This document shows positions 1 to 11,030 of a DNA stretch of 64,000 nt, piece after piece. The notes under the pieces were generated by a model, which had not been told where the DNA came from, did no database searches, and was given only the letters and a program-made list of their open reading frames with translations. The first letter of the stretch is position 1; the number at the start of each line of letters is the position of its first letter. This DNA comes from Rugalucina vietnamica (Eukaryota > Mollusca > Bivalvia > Lucinida > Lucinidae): the NCBI GenBank assembly GCA_964017185.1, contig OZ024883.1, forward strand, positions 44,756,395 through 44,820,394, given 5' to 3'. Position numbers and translations under genes: made by a program.

Positions 1-839
1 GTTCGTCTGTCATCAATGTTAATAATCTGTCATCAAAGGCGCCGGTTGTACGGTGTGATATTGGTTACCAGAACTGTACCTTTCCCGCCTCTTCGCTCAT
101 TCGGTCGAGGGTACAACTCGGTCAATATCGTTGTGATTTTTGTGATTTAATCATTTTTAGACGCTTATAAAATCATAATTTTGTTTGAAATATAACGGGG
201 TTCATACCTTGAGTTGAAGAAATAATGAAAATCTAAAAATACATGCAAAGCTTTTATCAATATTTTTATTTTAGTTTCATATTTTCTGCTTTTAATTCAG
301 TATGGTTACAGCGATAAACACATAGTAATTCACCTCGTACGAATGACCTATGACATCACGCCGACCGAATTAATAGGAAAATTGTGTGTACTATGGGCTA
401 AAACAAGGGCAGATAACTCTAATTATTGACAATAAATATGTTTTAAAACTGATTCATTTGGTAGCCCAGTGTTCAAAGATAAATACAGCGTTCTTTCTAT
501 AACGCATATTACATATTTTTTCGGTTTTTGCTGCTTTCTACTAGTAATGTCAGAATGTCCGAAGGTACATTTTGTCGCGTTGAGGTTCAAATAATAAAAG
601 CGTGAACATATTTAGATGATCAAATTCATATATCTTAAATAAACGTTTTCCTAATAACTATGATCTGGCACAATGTTTACTTGAATACTGAAAGTTGGAT
701 AACCGCAGACATTTACGAATCGTTAATTCTCAAGTCATAGCTAATGTTCCGTGATCGGTACTAATAAGTTTGTTTAACTCGAGTTATCTTTCTGTTTAAT
801 TGATCAAAAGAATTAATGAAACATATCTTGAGTCTACCC
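1..839. other. No recognisable feature
   Basis: AT-rich sequence with short, compositionally random open frames. I see no conserved protein, RNA gene or clear repeat structure here. Confidence 0.6.
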
Positions 840-972
840 AATACAACAGCACAGCTGAGAATCACGTGGCATTGTTTACATACAAACAGATAAATGATCG
901 GGTGACGCACAGTGAAATTCTGTCGTAAGTTGAGATGAGAAATTCGAGTTTTCTCCAATAACGTTTACTCAA

Positions 973-1206
973 TTGACTGATAGATAGGTGCAGGCAATGC
1001 AGAAATTGAGCATTTATTGAATGAAACTAACATAAGGAATCCAGGTTATTTCGTTTTCACAAACACTTACGCCCCATGATTACATAGTACTTCCAATACA
1101 GTAACATTGAAGTGTTTGCGAAAACGAAATAACCGGGATTCCTTATGTTACTTTCTTTCAATAAATATTCAATTTCTGTATTGCCTGCACCTATCTATCC
1201 GTCAGT
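973..1206. mobile_element. Hairpin MITE inside the left foldback arm
   Basis: Bases 973-1063 are nearly the reverse complement of 1111-1206. Landmarks are GATAGGTGCAGGCAATGCAG near the left end and its complement at the right end, and AACATAAGGAATCC against GGATTCCTTATGTT. It interrupts the left arm of the foldback structure and has no counterpart in the right arm, so it inserted later. Non-coding. Confidence 0.7.
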
Positions 1207-1410
1207 AGAAGAAACGCTGTAGGAGAAAACTAAAAATCTAACTTCAACTGTGTTCTCATTGTAGACTTCTGGCTGAAAAAGGTCCTGCTCCCCCCCCCCC
1301 CCTAGGGAATTTTGCAGACATAGTCTATCTTAAAGAGCAGTCTATTCTGATTCAAATGAGAGATGTTTGCACTTTGTACGCCGGGGCGTAACGGTGTAAC
1401 AGCTATTTAA

Positions 1411-2040
1411 AAATAACAACTGTTACCAGCTTATTATATTTGCAGTATTCTTTGATTGAGAATGAACAATAGGTTGTTTTACCATAATTCTACCATGTTT
1501 CTGCATGATTCTTCGAGCAAAATATGTGGGATGCATAATTTTATCAAGTTGACATATATGGGTCTCTATCTGTATAACGCATGTAACGTATGTAACAAAA
1601 AATATGCGAATTTACATTTATAAACAAATATGATTTTCAGTAATAGTTTCTATGGAGTACAAATCTGCAAACATCAATGTGCAAGGTAAGAATGACATGT
1701 TTGTGTTATTTGCATTCAAATGAGAGCTGTTACCAGCTTCTTATATTTGCAGTATTCTTTGATTGGGATTGAACAATAGGTTGTTTTACCATAATTCTAC
1801 CATTTGTCTGCAAGATTCTTCAAGGGCAATGTGTGTGATACATAATTTTATCAAGTTGACATAGATGGTTCTCAATTTGTGTAACATATGTAACAAAAAT
1901 ATGCAAATTTACATTTATAAACAAATAAGGGTTTCTGTAATAGTTTCTGTGGATTATAAAGCTGCAAACACCAATGTGCAAGGTAAGAATGACATGCTTG
2001 TGTTATTTTCATTTGCTAGATGTGCCTCAGTTGTAACGGT
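1411..2040. repeat. Two tandem ~315 bp units in the left foldback arm
   Basis: Bases 1411-1725 and 1728-2040 are diverged direct copies. Both contain GCAGTATTCTTTGATTG, AGGTTGTTTTACCATAATTC, TTTATCAAGTTGACATA and CAATGTGCAAGGTAAGAATG in the same order. Each also carries a TGTAAC-ATATGTAAC-type palindromic motif. Confidence 0.8.
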
Positions 2041-2399
2041 GTAACGCCAAGTTGTTTATATTTAGATTTCATGTAATGTTACAGTGTTACCAATACCGCA
2101 TGGGGTTAATTTGACCTACAAAATTGATCATTAATACGTTATGACTTATCATAGACCACTGAACTTGGTTTCATTTTAAAGCGTCTTCACTATAGCCGTT
2201 TCATCTTAAGGTAAGTTAAGCATATTATCTTATTTGCATATTTGTGAATTTTAATTTAAACATTAAATGGCCAAAAAATCATTAAAAACCCATACAAAAA
2301 CGTCTTTCAGACCCAAGCTATCATCGTTGCACATAGGTTATACACCAGTGATACCATTTGACAATTTTACAGATGTTTTGGGTCATTTGCATATTTATC

Positions 2400-3770
2400 A
2401 ATATTGATATAAAAACTATGAAAAGTTTGGAAAATCACGGAAAAATAAGATTTATACTTACAAAATTACTAGTGTCTGGCATGTCAATAGACCTAGAATG
2501 ATAAAAGTTGCAGCTTGATGCTTTGGGCTATGCCATTTGTCTTCTAGTCTGATCAATGAATAAACTTATTTTAAGTTTAATGAATATTAATGCATTTTTT
2601 ACAGACTGGAGAAGAATCACGGAAAATAAGAGGGTATACCTTACAAAATGGCTTTTGTCTCGGTTACTAATAGCACTACTGTACTGAATCTGGTATCAAA
2701 TGATTGCTATGACAATGAATTATAACACTGTAACCTGATATATAAACCTTCTTATCTGATAAAGGTAACTAATATTAGAATTAAACTTCATAAATAAGAG
2801 AAAATAAGAGAAAAATGAAGAGATAAACCAACAAAATCACTTATATCCCGGCTGCTCATTGCCTTAGAGAGCTTGGACAATGCACCATTTCCCAGTGCTC
2901 TTATATACAAATCATATCATATTTACTTTCATGGATATTCATAAAACGTCGATAAAAATGGTAAATAGCAAAAAATTAAGGGTGTCCAGCAAAGGTACGC
3001 GTGTACCTTTGCTTTAACCTCATATGTTTTGTGGTATGTATACATGACAACATGACAATAATTCATATATTTTGTGATAACATGACAACAATTCATTATT
3101 AAAGTGACCAAATAGTAACATTTTATGCCATTCGACAGCTATTGATAGTGGAGATATAAGTGACTTTGTTGGTATACCCCTTCACGTTTCTGCAAATTTT
3201 CTCTATTTCTGAAGTTCTTGTTGCAATTCATGAAACAACCATTCATATGATTTATTCATAACATCATATGGTTAAAGAACATTGTCTTAGCAACCGGTCG
3301 ATACCAATTTCAGCTGTCTAGGTCTTCCAGTAGCCAAGATTCTTCTGGTTTAATAGGGACCCCGCCTCAATTCTTTGGCAGTTAATCGCCAACATCTAGT
3401 TTAACCATTATATTTTATTAATGCTCATCAAATGACTTTTTATTATAAAAGGATGATAGAAAATTGCCCTTGCCATTTTCAGCACATTCAGACTTTAGCT
3501 TGCTGAAAAACATAATCATTTTGTAGGTGTACCTGCTTATTTGTAATGCATTTTCTCAAATTTCTAAAGTTTTCATTAATATTCATAAAACTGAAATTCA
3601 GATGATGTATTTAGAGGACTGAGGGCATTAGTCCATTGCCTTCGCATTTATTTGATACCACTTTCAGCATTCTAGGTCTATAAACAGTTCAGGTACAAAC
3701 GATTTTGCAGTAATACCCTAATTTTTCTGCATTTTAAGAGATTTCAAAACATTTAAAAATAGTACTTATG
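2400..3770. repeat. Oppositely oriented modules around a central palindrome
   Basis: A module of roughly 150-250 bp, marked by AGAGAAAAT, a GGGTATACC-like box and CAACAAAATCACTTATATC, appears in forward orientation near 2430, 2600 and 2790. It appears inverted near 3160, 3530 and 3700. The axis lies at the palindrome AGCAAAGGTAC-GCGT-GTACCTTTGCT (2988-3013). Confidence 0.55.
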
Positions 3771-3869
3771 GGGTCCAAAGACATGATTATCAGAACTAAA
3801 TAAGATTTCTAGTTATAGGGAAACGTGAAGTGTTGACTCTATTTTTGAAATAGCATCATTTACATCTAC

Positions 3870-5270
3870 GGTAGACCACGTCATTCTTTATTCATACATA
3901 TATGTTACATACGTTACATTCCTCATTAAGATGTTTGAGCCCAGATACTTGGTGACACCCACTCAGAACTATAGTTCTCCATAAGCATGAAATATAAGCA
4001 AATAATTAACAACATTAGATATAGCCATTAGAAACGATTATTTACATGTTTTACGTAATTAGCAATACAATATTTGGCTTATGAAACTGCGGGTAGGGTT
4101 GCTAAATAACTCATTTAGTATAATATATTCAGTATAGGAATTTTCTATCTCCTCCATTGAACATGGTAATGTGAAAAATCACATATATTTGAAAAAAGCT
4201 GGAATGTGTTACTACAAAAACAAACGATGTCACTCACAATGCTAATTTTGAAAGGGTTATTTCAATATATGTTACAGACATTACGCTATAGGTGTCAGAA
4301 TATTGCTCAAGCAACTTTAGTGTTGAGAATGGACATGTTTCATGCAGACTATGTGAATGGAATAATAAAAAATCTTATTTTTCTGACGCTAAAATTGCCA
4401 TATCATTATTTTTAAAACATATTATGGTAACATATGTAACATAGTGTAACAGACACATGCTTCAATGTACATAAAGCAAACATCTCTTATTGGAGCAAAC
4501 TTGAATTGTCATTTAAGATATATGTTTGCAAAATATCTAATGGAATAGAGCATTAGACTGGCATGTACTGGCATTCCTGCTAAGTATGTACAATGCCCTT
4601 CGTTATTCATTACATGTATGTTACATATGTTACATTCTAGATCAAAATCTTTGATCCAAGATACTTGGTTACAGATCCTCAGAACCATGGTTCATGATAA
4701 AATAAACAAGAAACCATGATATATATCCACCAGTTTCAAGTATTTTGCATACTTCACGTTCATTGCAATAGAATAGTTCGCATTTGAAAATGGGGGTAGG
4801 GCTACTAAATACTTCATTTAAGGCAATATATACATGATAGGAAAGCAAACCTTGGTTTTTCTATCTGCCAATTGAACATGCTGATGGAAATAAATCTCAT
4901 ATCTTCGGAAAAATGCATAGTGCAACAGTATAAGTAAATGATATCACTCAAAAGTGGTATTTTCAAAGGGTATCTTAAATTACGTTACGTATGTTACAGT
5001 AAGTGTGGGTCAAATTTTTGTTCAAACGATTTTAATATGTAGTATAGACAAACAGCAAGCATACAGTATGAAAAAGTTGAGTAAAATGATAAACTGTTGT
5101 CATTTTTCTGTAGCTGAAAACACCATATCATAATTTCTTAATTTTGTTTAGGTAACGTATGTAACAGGCTGTTACAGGATAACGCCCCAACGCTCAGGGT
5201 GCAAACATCTCTTATTCTACTCAGCTTGAATTGTTCTTTAAGATAGGGTATGTCTGCAAAATTCCCTAGG
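3870..5270. repeat. Two diverged tandem ~690 bp units in the right foldback arm
   Basis: Units starting near 3880 and 4600 both open with ATGTTACATA-GTTACATTC. They continue with CCAGATACTTGGT, then GGGTAGGG(T/C)T-CTAAATA, and end with GCAAACATCTCTTATT and CTTGAATTGT-TTAAGATA. They are non-coding. Confidence 0.65.
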
Positions 5271-5446
5271 GGGGGGGGGGAGCAATCGACCCTCTGGCCA
5301 GCAGCCTATTGTAGTGTGTGTAACCCGGTCATTTATCCGTTTGTATATAAACAATACCACGTGATTCTCAGCAGTGACAGCTGATCCTGCAGTCTACGTG
5401 CTTACAGGAACCATACTCGTAGAAGGAGTAATACATAGAGGATATT

Positions 5447-5589
5447 TGCTTTTTTGAGGTGAATACCAAATATATTTCATCGAGTGAGTTGAAAATATCA
5501 GAATTTTCACGAGTGCGCAGCACGAGTGAAAATTTTGATGTTTTCAACTCACGAGATGAAATATATTTGGTATTCACCGAAAAAAAGCA
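5447..5589. mobile_element. Near-perfect hairpin MITE
   Basis: The arms GGTGAATACCAAATATATTT and its complement fold back over about 70 bp each, centred near 5520 at GAGTGCGCAGCACGAGTG. The sequence is palindromic, so both strands are open by symmetry; it is not a gene. Confidence 0.75.
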
Positions 5590-6060
5590 ATTTTTTTTTA
5601 TTTTATACAATACACGGGCATTTTCCTATTCACAAAGCAGGCGGTAAAAATGCGAAAACCAAAAATTTTTGAAAACACGAATAGTTTTGGTACCACATTG
5701 TTCCTTACGTTCTAACTAAGAAAATGAATACCCACACTTTATGTTTTCGTTCATAAATAACGGAGTTATAGGTGTTTGAATTTGTGAAGTGAGACACATT
5801 TAATGACGTCAAGTAAATGGAAACGTCAGAAGTAATCCAAACAAATCTGACGTCATTACAGTGAAGATATAGGCTGATATCAGTCACATGTGACTTTTGA
5901 TATCAGTGAGATTTGATATCAGTGAAATTTCATATCAATGAAAATACCAATTTTATCATTGGGTTTCACTGTAAAGTATAAAATAAATATATGTCGTCGA
6001 TAAGAGAAAAACTCCACAACGTTTAGCCACAAGGCAGTTGACAAATGAAATTTGTATTCT
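5590..6060. other. No gene; short GATATCAGT-type repeats
   Basis: At 5873-5945 the motif GATATCAGTGA recurs in four imperfect copies. Nothing else is recognised. Confidence 0.5.
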
Positions 6061-6094
6061 GTATTCTGACAGTGAAAAGTTCCACTAGCAATAG

Positions 6095-6440
6095 TTGTTT
6101 ATCGCCATAAAGAAGCTGCTCGTGAAATATGGACTGTCTGAGCCTGTGGAACTGTTGGAGAATCCACAAACAAAATGTGCCCGGAAACACAGGGTGAATA
6201 AGCATATAAATGAATTCTGGACAGGTGTAACCAGAAGAAGAGCTGCTCTCTATTCCAGTCTGGAGTATCTGGTAGTAGACAACTATGTATCTGGGAAAAT
6301 ACATCACCTACTGAAGTCCAGCAGAAATGCTAGAGAGGTGCATTGGGTACATACCAAACTGGATAGTGACTGGAACCTACATTCTGCAACAAAGAGGGCG
6401 TCATTTAATCAGAATGATGTGGACCCACATGCATGTGTAG
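6095..6440 (+). pseudogene. Non-LTR retrotransposon (LINE) ORF2 C-terminal relic
   Basis: A 121-codon open frame has the look of the region after the reverse transcriptase in mollusc LINEs. It opens with a hydrophobic lead (KKLLVKYGLSEPVELLENPQ), then a W-x-R-x-ALYSSLEYL segment and HHLLKSSRNAREVH. Near 6355 the family-like KL-VTGTYILQQ reads in a neighbouring frame, which suggests a one-base insertion. The expected Cys/His box after VDP is also out of frame. I infer a dead 3' fragment; the assignment rests on remembered family patterns, not a search. Confidence 0.5.
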
Positions 6441-6591
6441 CGTATTTCAGTAGACTATAAAACATGGGAAAATAAATTCAAGCATCTAAGAAACAATCAT
6501 TACGAAAACATGCCCATGCAATATACAGAGATTTTTTTCAGCTGTAAAAATTGAAGATTTACCAGAAAAAGTTTGATATTTATAATAGTTT

Positions 6592-6676
6592 TGCTCAAAA
6601 CATACATTTTGGGTGCACGTTAGAACCACCTCGCCAAGGCGGTTCTAACGTGAAACCACAATGTATGTTTTGGATC
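6592..6676. mobile_element. Short hairpin element
   Basis: CAAAACATACATT...CACGTTAGAACCACCTCG faces CCAAGGCGGTTCTAACGTG...AATGTATGTTTTGG. The roughly 40 bp arms are nearly perfect. It is probably a tiny MITE or the end of one. Confidence 0.55.
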
Positions 6677-6964
6677 AAAAATAAGAAAATTAGGTATACC
6701 CCTGCAAAGCCCAGTTTTACTATATAAAAATTGGGGTCTTAGGGGGTATTCATTGCACGGACATGTTTTTCTGATGTAAAGGTAGCCCAAAAATGATCGC
6801 ACATCGTTACAGACTCGGAAATATTTTAACACTGTCGGTCATACTTTTTTCCGGCGAAACCCTAGTGGAAGGCTTGGTTGAACTATGGTCTGGGTATGGC
6901 GTTAGTCTGACCAGACTAGACTCAATTCGACCGTGTTTAGTCCTACCCTTTAGATTTGGCGAAA

Positions 6965-7105
6965 TGGAAAGGGAATTACTGTAATTTTGCAACTTTCTAC
7001 AGGATAGTCGATAGAAAGACTAGCATTATCCAGACAGAGCCAAATACATGTATATAAAACGTCGGTAAACCGATAATGAATTTCTAATTTCTCAGAAAAC
7101 TCTCG
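6965..7105. repeat. Dispersed repeat shared with 19990-20150
   Basis: Both stretches share GAATTACTGTAATTTTGCA, the CAGG-TAGTC-ATA-GAAGACTAG series and AACCGATAAT-AATTTCT. The left copy directly abuts the Penelope-like relic that begins near 7108. Family unknown. Confidence 0.6.
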
Positions 7106-7107
7106 TT

Positions 7108-8215
7108 GAAAAAATTTTCCGTTTTTGGATCGTGACGTTCCTCGCCTTACTTCGTATGGTGTATACATTTCGCAACTTATTAGGTTTGCTAAATTCTGCA
7201 ATCATGTAGCGGAATTCAACACGCGAAATAAATGTTTAACAACCAAACTTCTCCAACAGGGCTATCGGTATCATAAACTTCGAGAGTCATTTTCTAAATT
7301 TTATCGCAGACACTATGAGTTGATTTCTAAATTTACGTTGGGCTAAAGACGCTTTTACGTGAGGGCCTTTCGGAACCAGAATTTTATGGTGACTTGGTTT
7401 ATAAATTTAAGAAACTTATAGGAAGGAATGATTTTTCTTTTCAGTTCAGAAAAAATCATAACACGTTACAGACGTATAGGTTATAACTTGAATGTTATGC
7501 GATAGTCTGCATGCTTAGTTTTTAACCCAATCATGGTTGATAACTATGCTGCCTTCTTCAATTGCACGCCGGTGGGTCGGGCGTCAGACTCTATGATGGC
7601 CCCGACATAAAGCTATTCATTTTAGTTGGTTGTGACCGGAGCTTCTTGTCTGTTGCTTGGCCCACCGGGGTTCAACTGGTGTTTTCTTTTGCACCGGGTT
7701 TTAGTACGTTATACGTTCATCGTCAGGCAACTTACTGAATCTGTTGAGTCCTCGTTTTTGATTCATCATGATGGTTATCATGATTTATTCGTTTGCCCTT
7801 GATGATTCATTGATTAGTTAGAGATTCACCACGAGGACCGAACAACTAACTAAATGTTGTGAACCACTGCAGAAGATGAGGGTGAGGTTAGGCGCCTGTA
7901 AAACCGGTTTAAGCTCCCCAGTAATTTTATATTACTGATCGCTCCAAGGCGATACTTCTGTTGTGGTTCTTATTGTTTTGTGTTTTGGAGTCGAATTTTT
8001 GTGCTGTTTGAGCCTTATGTATGTTTTCATATTTTTTTAAAGTGGGGTAACTGAGTGGTCGCCTATTGGAGAATAGTTGCTCACTCGGCTTGTTTTTTGG
8101 TATAAGTACCTAAATGCCATTTTGTTTTTTCCCACCCCTTGGTTTGTGGGGTGGGAGTTTTTCTTTGCGCCATTTCCTGATCATTGCTTACTTTTATCCT
8201 TTCGATACTGTCTGT
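7108..8215 (+). mobile_element. Penelope-like retroelement relic, 3' part (copy 1)
   Basis: The 5' end encodes a segment with TSYGVYISQLIRFAKFCNHV and KLLQQGYRYHKLRESFSKFY, matching the same protein region in the copy at 12795-14520. The rest matches that copy's C-terminal part and 3' UTR, including the CCCACC-GTGGGA region near 8140. It is a truncated, broken fossil with several breaks. The assignment to Penelope-like elements is by the reverse transcriptase style seen in copy 2. Confidence 0.6.
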
Positions 8216-10765
8216 TGAGTATATCAGCCTTGTCTTTAGATGCATTGAACAGACGATCATTGTCTTTCAAGAGAGAAATTACCAGTAGAGTCTTAACGAA
8301 GTGACTTTATGTAGTTCCAGCATCGCTTTTGCTTTGGAGTTTGGTCACTGTCTGGTTCGCCTGTCTCAATGATGTTGTTTATGTAGACACTGATTTTCAA
8401 TAAGTAGGTCCAACTAACGTTCTTGGTATTTTCTGACACAAAATAGATAGGATAGGCGATCTTAGTGTCCTATAATTTGGCATAGGTAATAGTACACAAA
8501 CACAGGAAAAATGGGGTTTCTGCCTCCTGATTTGTTCTTTTTACATATCAAAATGTGTCGATATTTAAACCTTCGTTACTGTCGCCAAGACAAAACTCAG
8601 AACATATCTGTTTAAAATCTTCTAGTAAATGGAAACTTATATACAGTTTTATATGTTTTTAATATCTGCTAAGTATTCTAGTTAATGAATTATTTATTTG
8701 TTAAGTCGGTGTGCAAACAATGCAATGGTAGCCATTCACCTTTTTACATGTCGCCGGAAAATGATGTTTGTATAAAACCTGCGTGATTTCTATATGCAAC
8801 ATACTGTGACAGACATTTATTATGCGTGTCAAACAACCTTTGTAACTTCAAAGTGATCACTAAACTAGACCACGTTGCCATATTAACATATTTTCCATAT
8901 AAAGGCATTGTCTACGTGTTAGCTTCTGCTGGAATTAGCCTACTATGTTTCAAAAGTAAATAGATAAAACTTTCGTGACTACAAGCATAGACCTAGGTAA
9001 GGTCCACAGGCTGTTTACAACATACACACCGTCTTTGTACATGCTTTTCCAGTATTTTTAAGTCAGACACTGACAGCATATTTTGTAAAACAACCAGTTA
9101 CATGTATTTCATAGGCGGGTTTAAACCTTCGAGATTTAAACTATGTCATGGCATACGATAAATCGGGATTATATCTAAAATAGGTCTACATACATGTATG
9201 TCTCAATATAAGGCATCATGTGAAAGTACCTATCCCTGCCGACTAGAAAACCTGACAACGTGACCTGTGAAAGTAGACATAGCAACAGATTTTGGTTTCC
9301 CCTTTGAGGAAAAGTAGGTAAAATAGTGTTATTGATAGAAATAGAGCGATCAAGAAGAAGAGCATCGATCCTGTGTGTTTTTTCTATCTATATGTAGCGA
9401 AGGACATTTTTCAGTGAGATGCAAAACATAGGGCGTGCATCATTTCCCTCCAATGCTATACTAAAGCACATCAAATACAGCAAACCTTCGTTACTGGTCG
9501 GTAACGAAAGTTTTAACAGCAGTTTTTCGGGCTTTTGGCTTCTGGAGGTGTTTCTGTTGTCGCCATCAATTCAAAAAAATAAATCATATCATAAAACAAA
9601 TTTATTGAAGGCTTTTATTTGCATTATTTATTATTTTTAGTTCAATGGCGTATGGGTGCACATGTATCGAAATATACATGGGACCTGCGACGTTTGTATC
9701 AAAACAGTTCTGTAAAGACAACGTTGTACTAAATAAGTACTTAATCAAACACGAGCGTGTGTATGGATCATTTCCGCATACTTTCAGTGAATCATGAACC
9801 CAGACATAACACATGATATCCATAACAATGACAATAAATAAAATTGAAAAGATGAAATCTTCGTTACCGTATTTCAGGCATGTTAAGTGTCTCTTACTTT
9901 GTTCCAGATGATTAAACATTTTGTCACAAATCAAGAAGACGGATGTGTGTGTGTATTATGTTTAAATTGGCTTCCAAACACCTACTTTTAACTGAACTCT
10001 ACCAGGCATAGCATGATCCTTAAACCTTCGTTATAAACATTCGTTACGAAAACGAAATTGTCAAACTAGGATCCACATGCTATATATTTTCAACTTCTTT
10101 TGTGTTCTATTATATTTTGAAGCACTCTTATTCAAAGTTAAGTGCTGTAATCAACATAACTTAGTGTTTGGTTAGTACGAGGATCCCTCAAAGTCCATCA
10201 AAATCTTCGTTATATTTAGCAGTGTTGGGATAAACTAAGATTCATGGAGCTGATAGTATAACACAACTCAAAGAGATAATGGCACAAGATATGGAACGGT
10301 AAACTGTTTTGGTCTTCAGCCATGATTATTTTTACACTCCTCGTTCAGTTGTAATTTAAACTTTAAGTTTATGCAAATTTGTTAGCCAAATCAAAGAATT
10401 CGTGTATAATAATGGGGAAGATTTTAGGCCCTTGTGTATACGTTAAGGTTTTGGAGATTCAAAACTTCAAATCATTTTTGATTTTATCATTGTTCTTACA
10501 AAGTCTTTCCACCATCACAATACCGATTTTCAAGGATGGTATCTAATTATACAATACCAAATAGATAGGGTACAGAGTATCGAAGGTTTTCCCTTGGACA
10601 AAATTGCCATTTTATCACATAAATTTGAATGGATATAGCAAAAAATCTAGAAAAGTGTTGCATTCAGAATTTTAGGACATAGTTTCTAAATGGTTGACCT
10701 AAGATAAAATGTATAAAAGAAAGATATTCTCAAAAGTTGAAAATCGGATATTTGTTTTATGCAGT
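8216..10765. other. No gene; recurrent AAACCTTCGTTAC motif
   Basis: No coding sequence is recognised. AAA(C/T)CTTCGTTA(C) or a close variant occurs at 8567, 9123 (partial), 9482, 9855, 10022 and 10200. A short tail GATTTTCAATAAGTAGGTCC at 8391 recurs inverted at about 10767, where it forms the end of the LINE fragment. Confidence 0.45.
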
Positions 10766-10769
10766 TGGA

Positions 10770-11030
10770 CCTACTTATTGAAAATCAGTGAGAACCAGTA
10801 TGACTTGTCTTTCCGTCTTCTGTACAGCCTTTTTACATTCCTTGTCTATTTCATTCTTGGTCTTTTTCATTGTCTGATTAGCTTGTCATCTACGCATCAG
10901 TGCCTTTATCTTTCTATTGATCCAGGGTTTCTTTATCTTCTTGCCACTAAATATCTTGGTCGGGATGTATTTGCTCATGAGGTTAGACACTTTGGAGCGA
11001 AATTTGTTTCACACCGCCCGGTGATAACTT
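10770..11030 (-). pseudogene. LINE fragment from the linker before the reverse transcriptase
   Basis: Read on the minus strand, it gives KYIPTKIFSGKK, then KKPWINRKIKALMRR, then a Lys/Glu-rich helix. The P-W-[IF]-N-x-x-[IL]-[KR]-x-L-x-[RK]-[RK] pattern is typical of the segment between endonuclease and reverse transcriptase in Jockey/CR1/RTE-like LINEs. An in-frame stop follows MRR, so the fragment is dead. Confidence 0.55.

Larger units (their letters stand above)
840..5385. mobile_element. Foldback-like element: large imperfect inverted repeat
   Basis: The two ends are inverted copies. Bases 845-910 match the reverse complement of 5318-5382 (CACGTGATTCTCAGC is shared). Bases 1255-1400, with a C-run followed by CTAGGGAATTTTGCAGACAT, match the reverse complement of 5175-5310, where the C-run reads as a G-run. 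Inside, both arms are built of tandem subunits and the middle holds oppositely oriented modules around a near-perfect palindrome at 2988-3013. No long open frame is present. Long terminal repeats made of tandem subunits are the hallmark of foldback elements (Drosophila FB and Galileo, sea urchin TU); placing this one there is my inference. The outer limits are approximate and no target duplication was identified. Confidence 0.6.

Noticed and set aside
5368-5647. Overlapping open frames on both strands
   Set aside because: They mirror each other because the sequence is a palindromic MITE.
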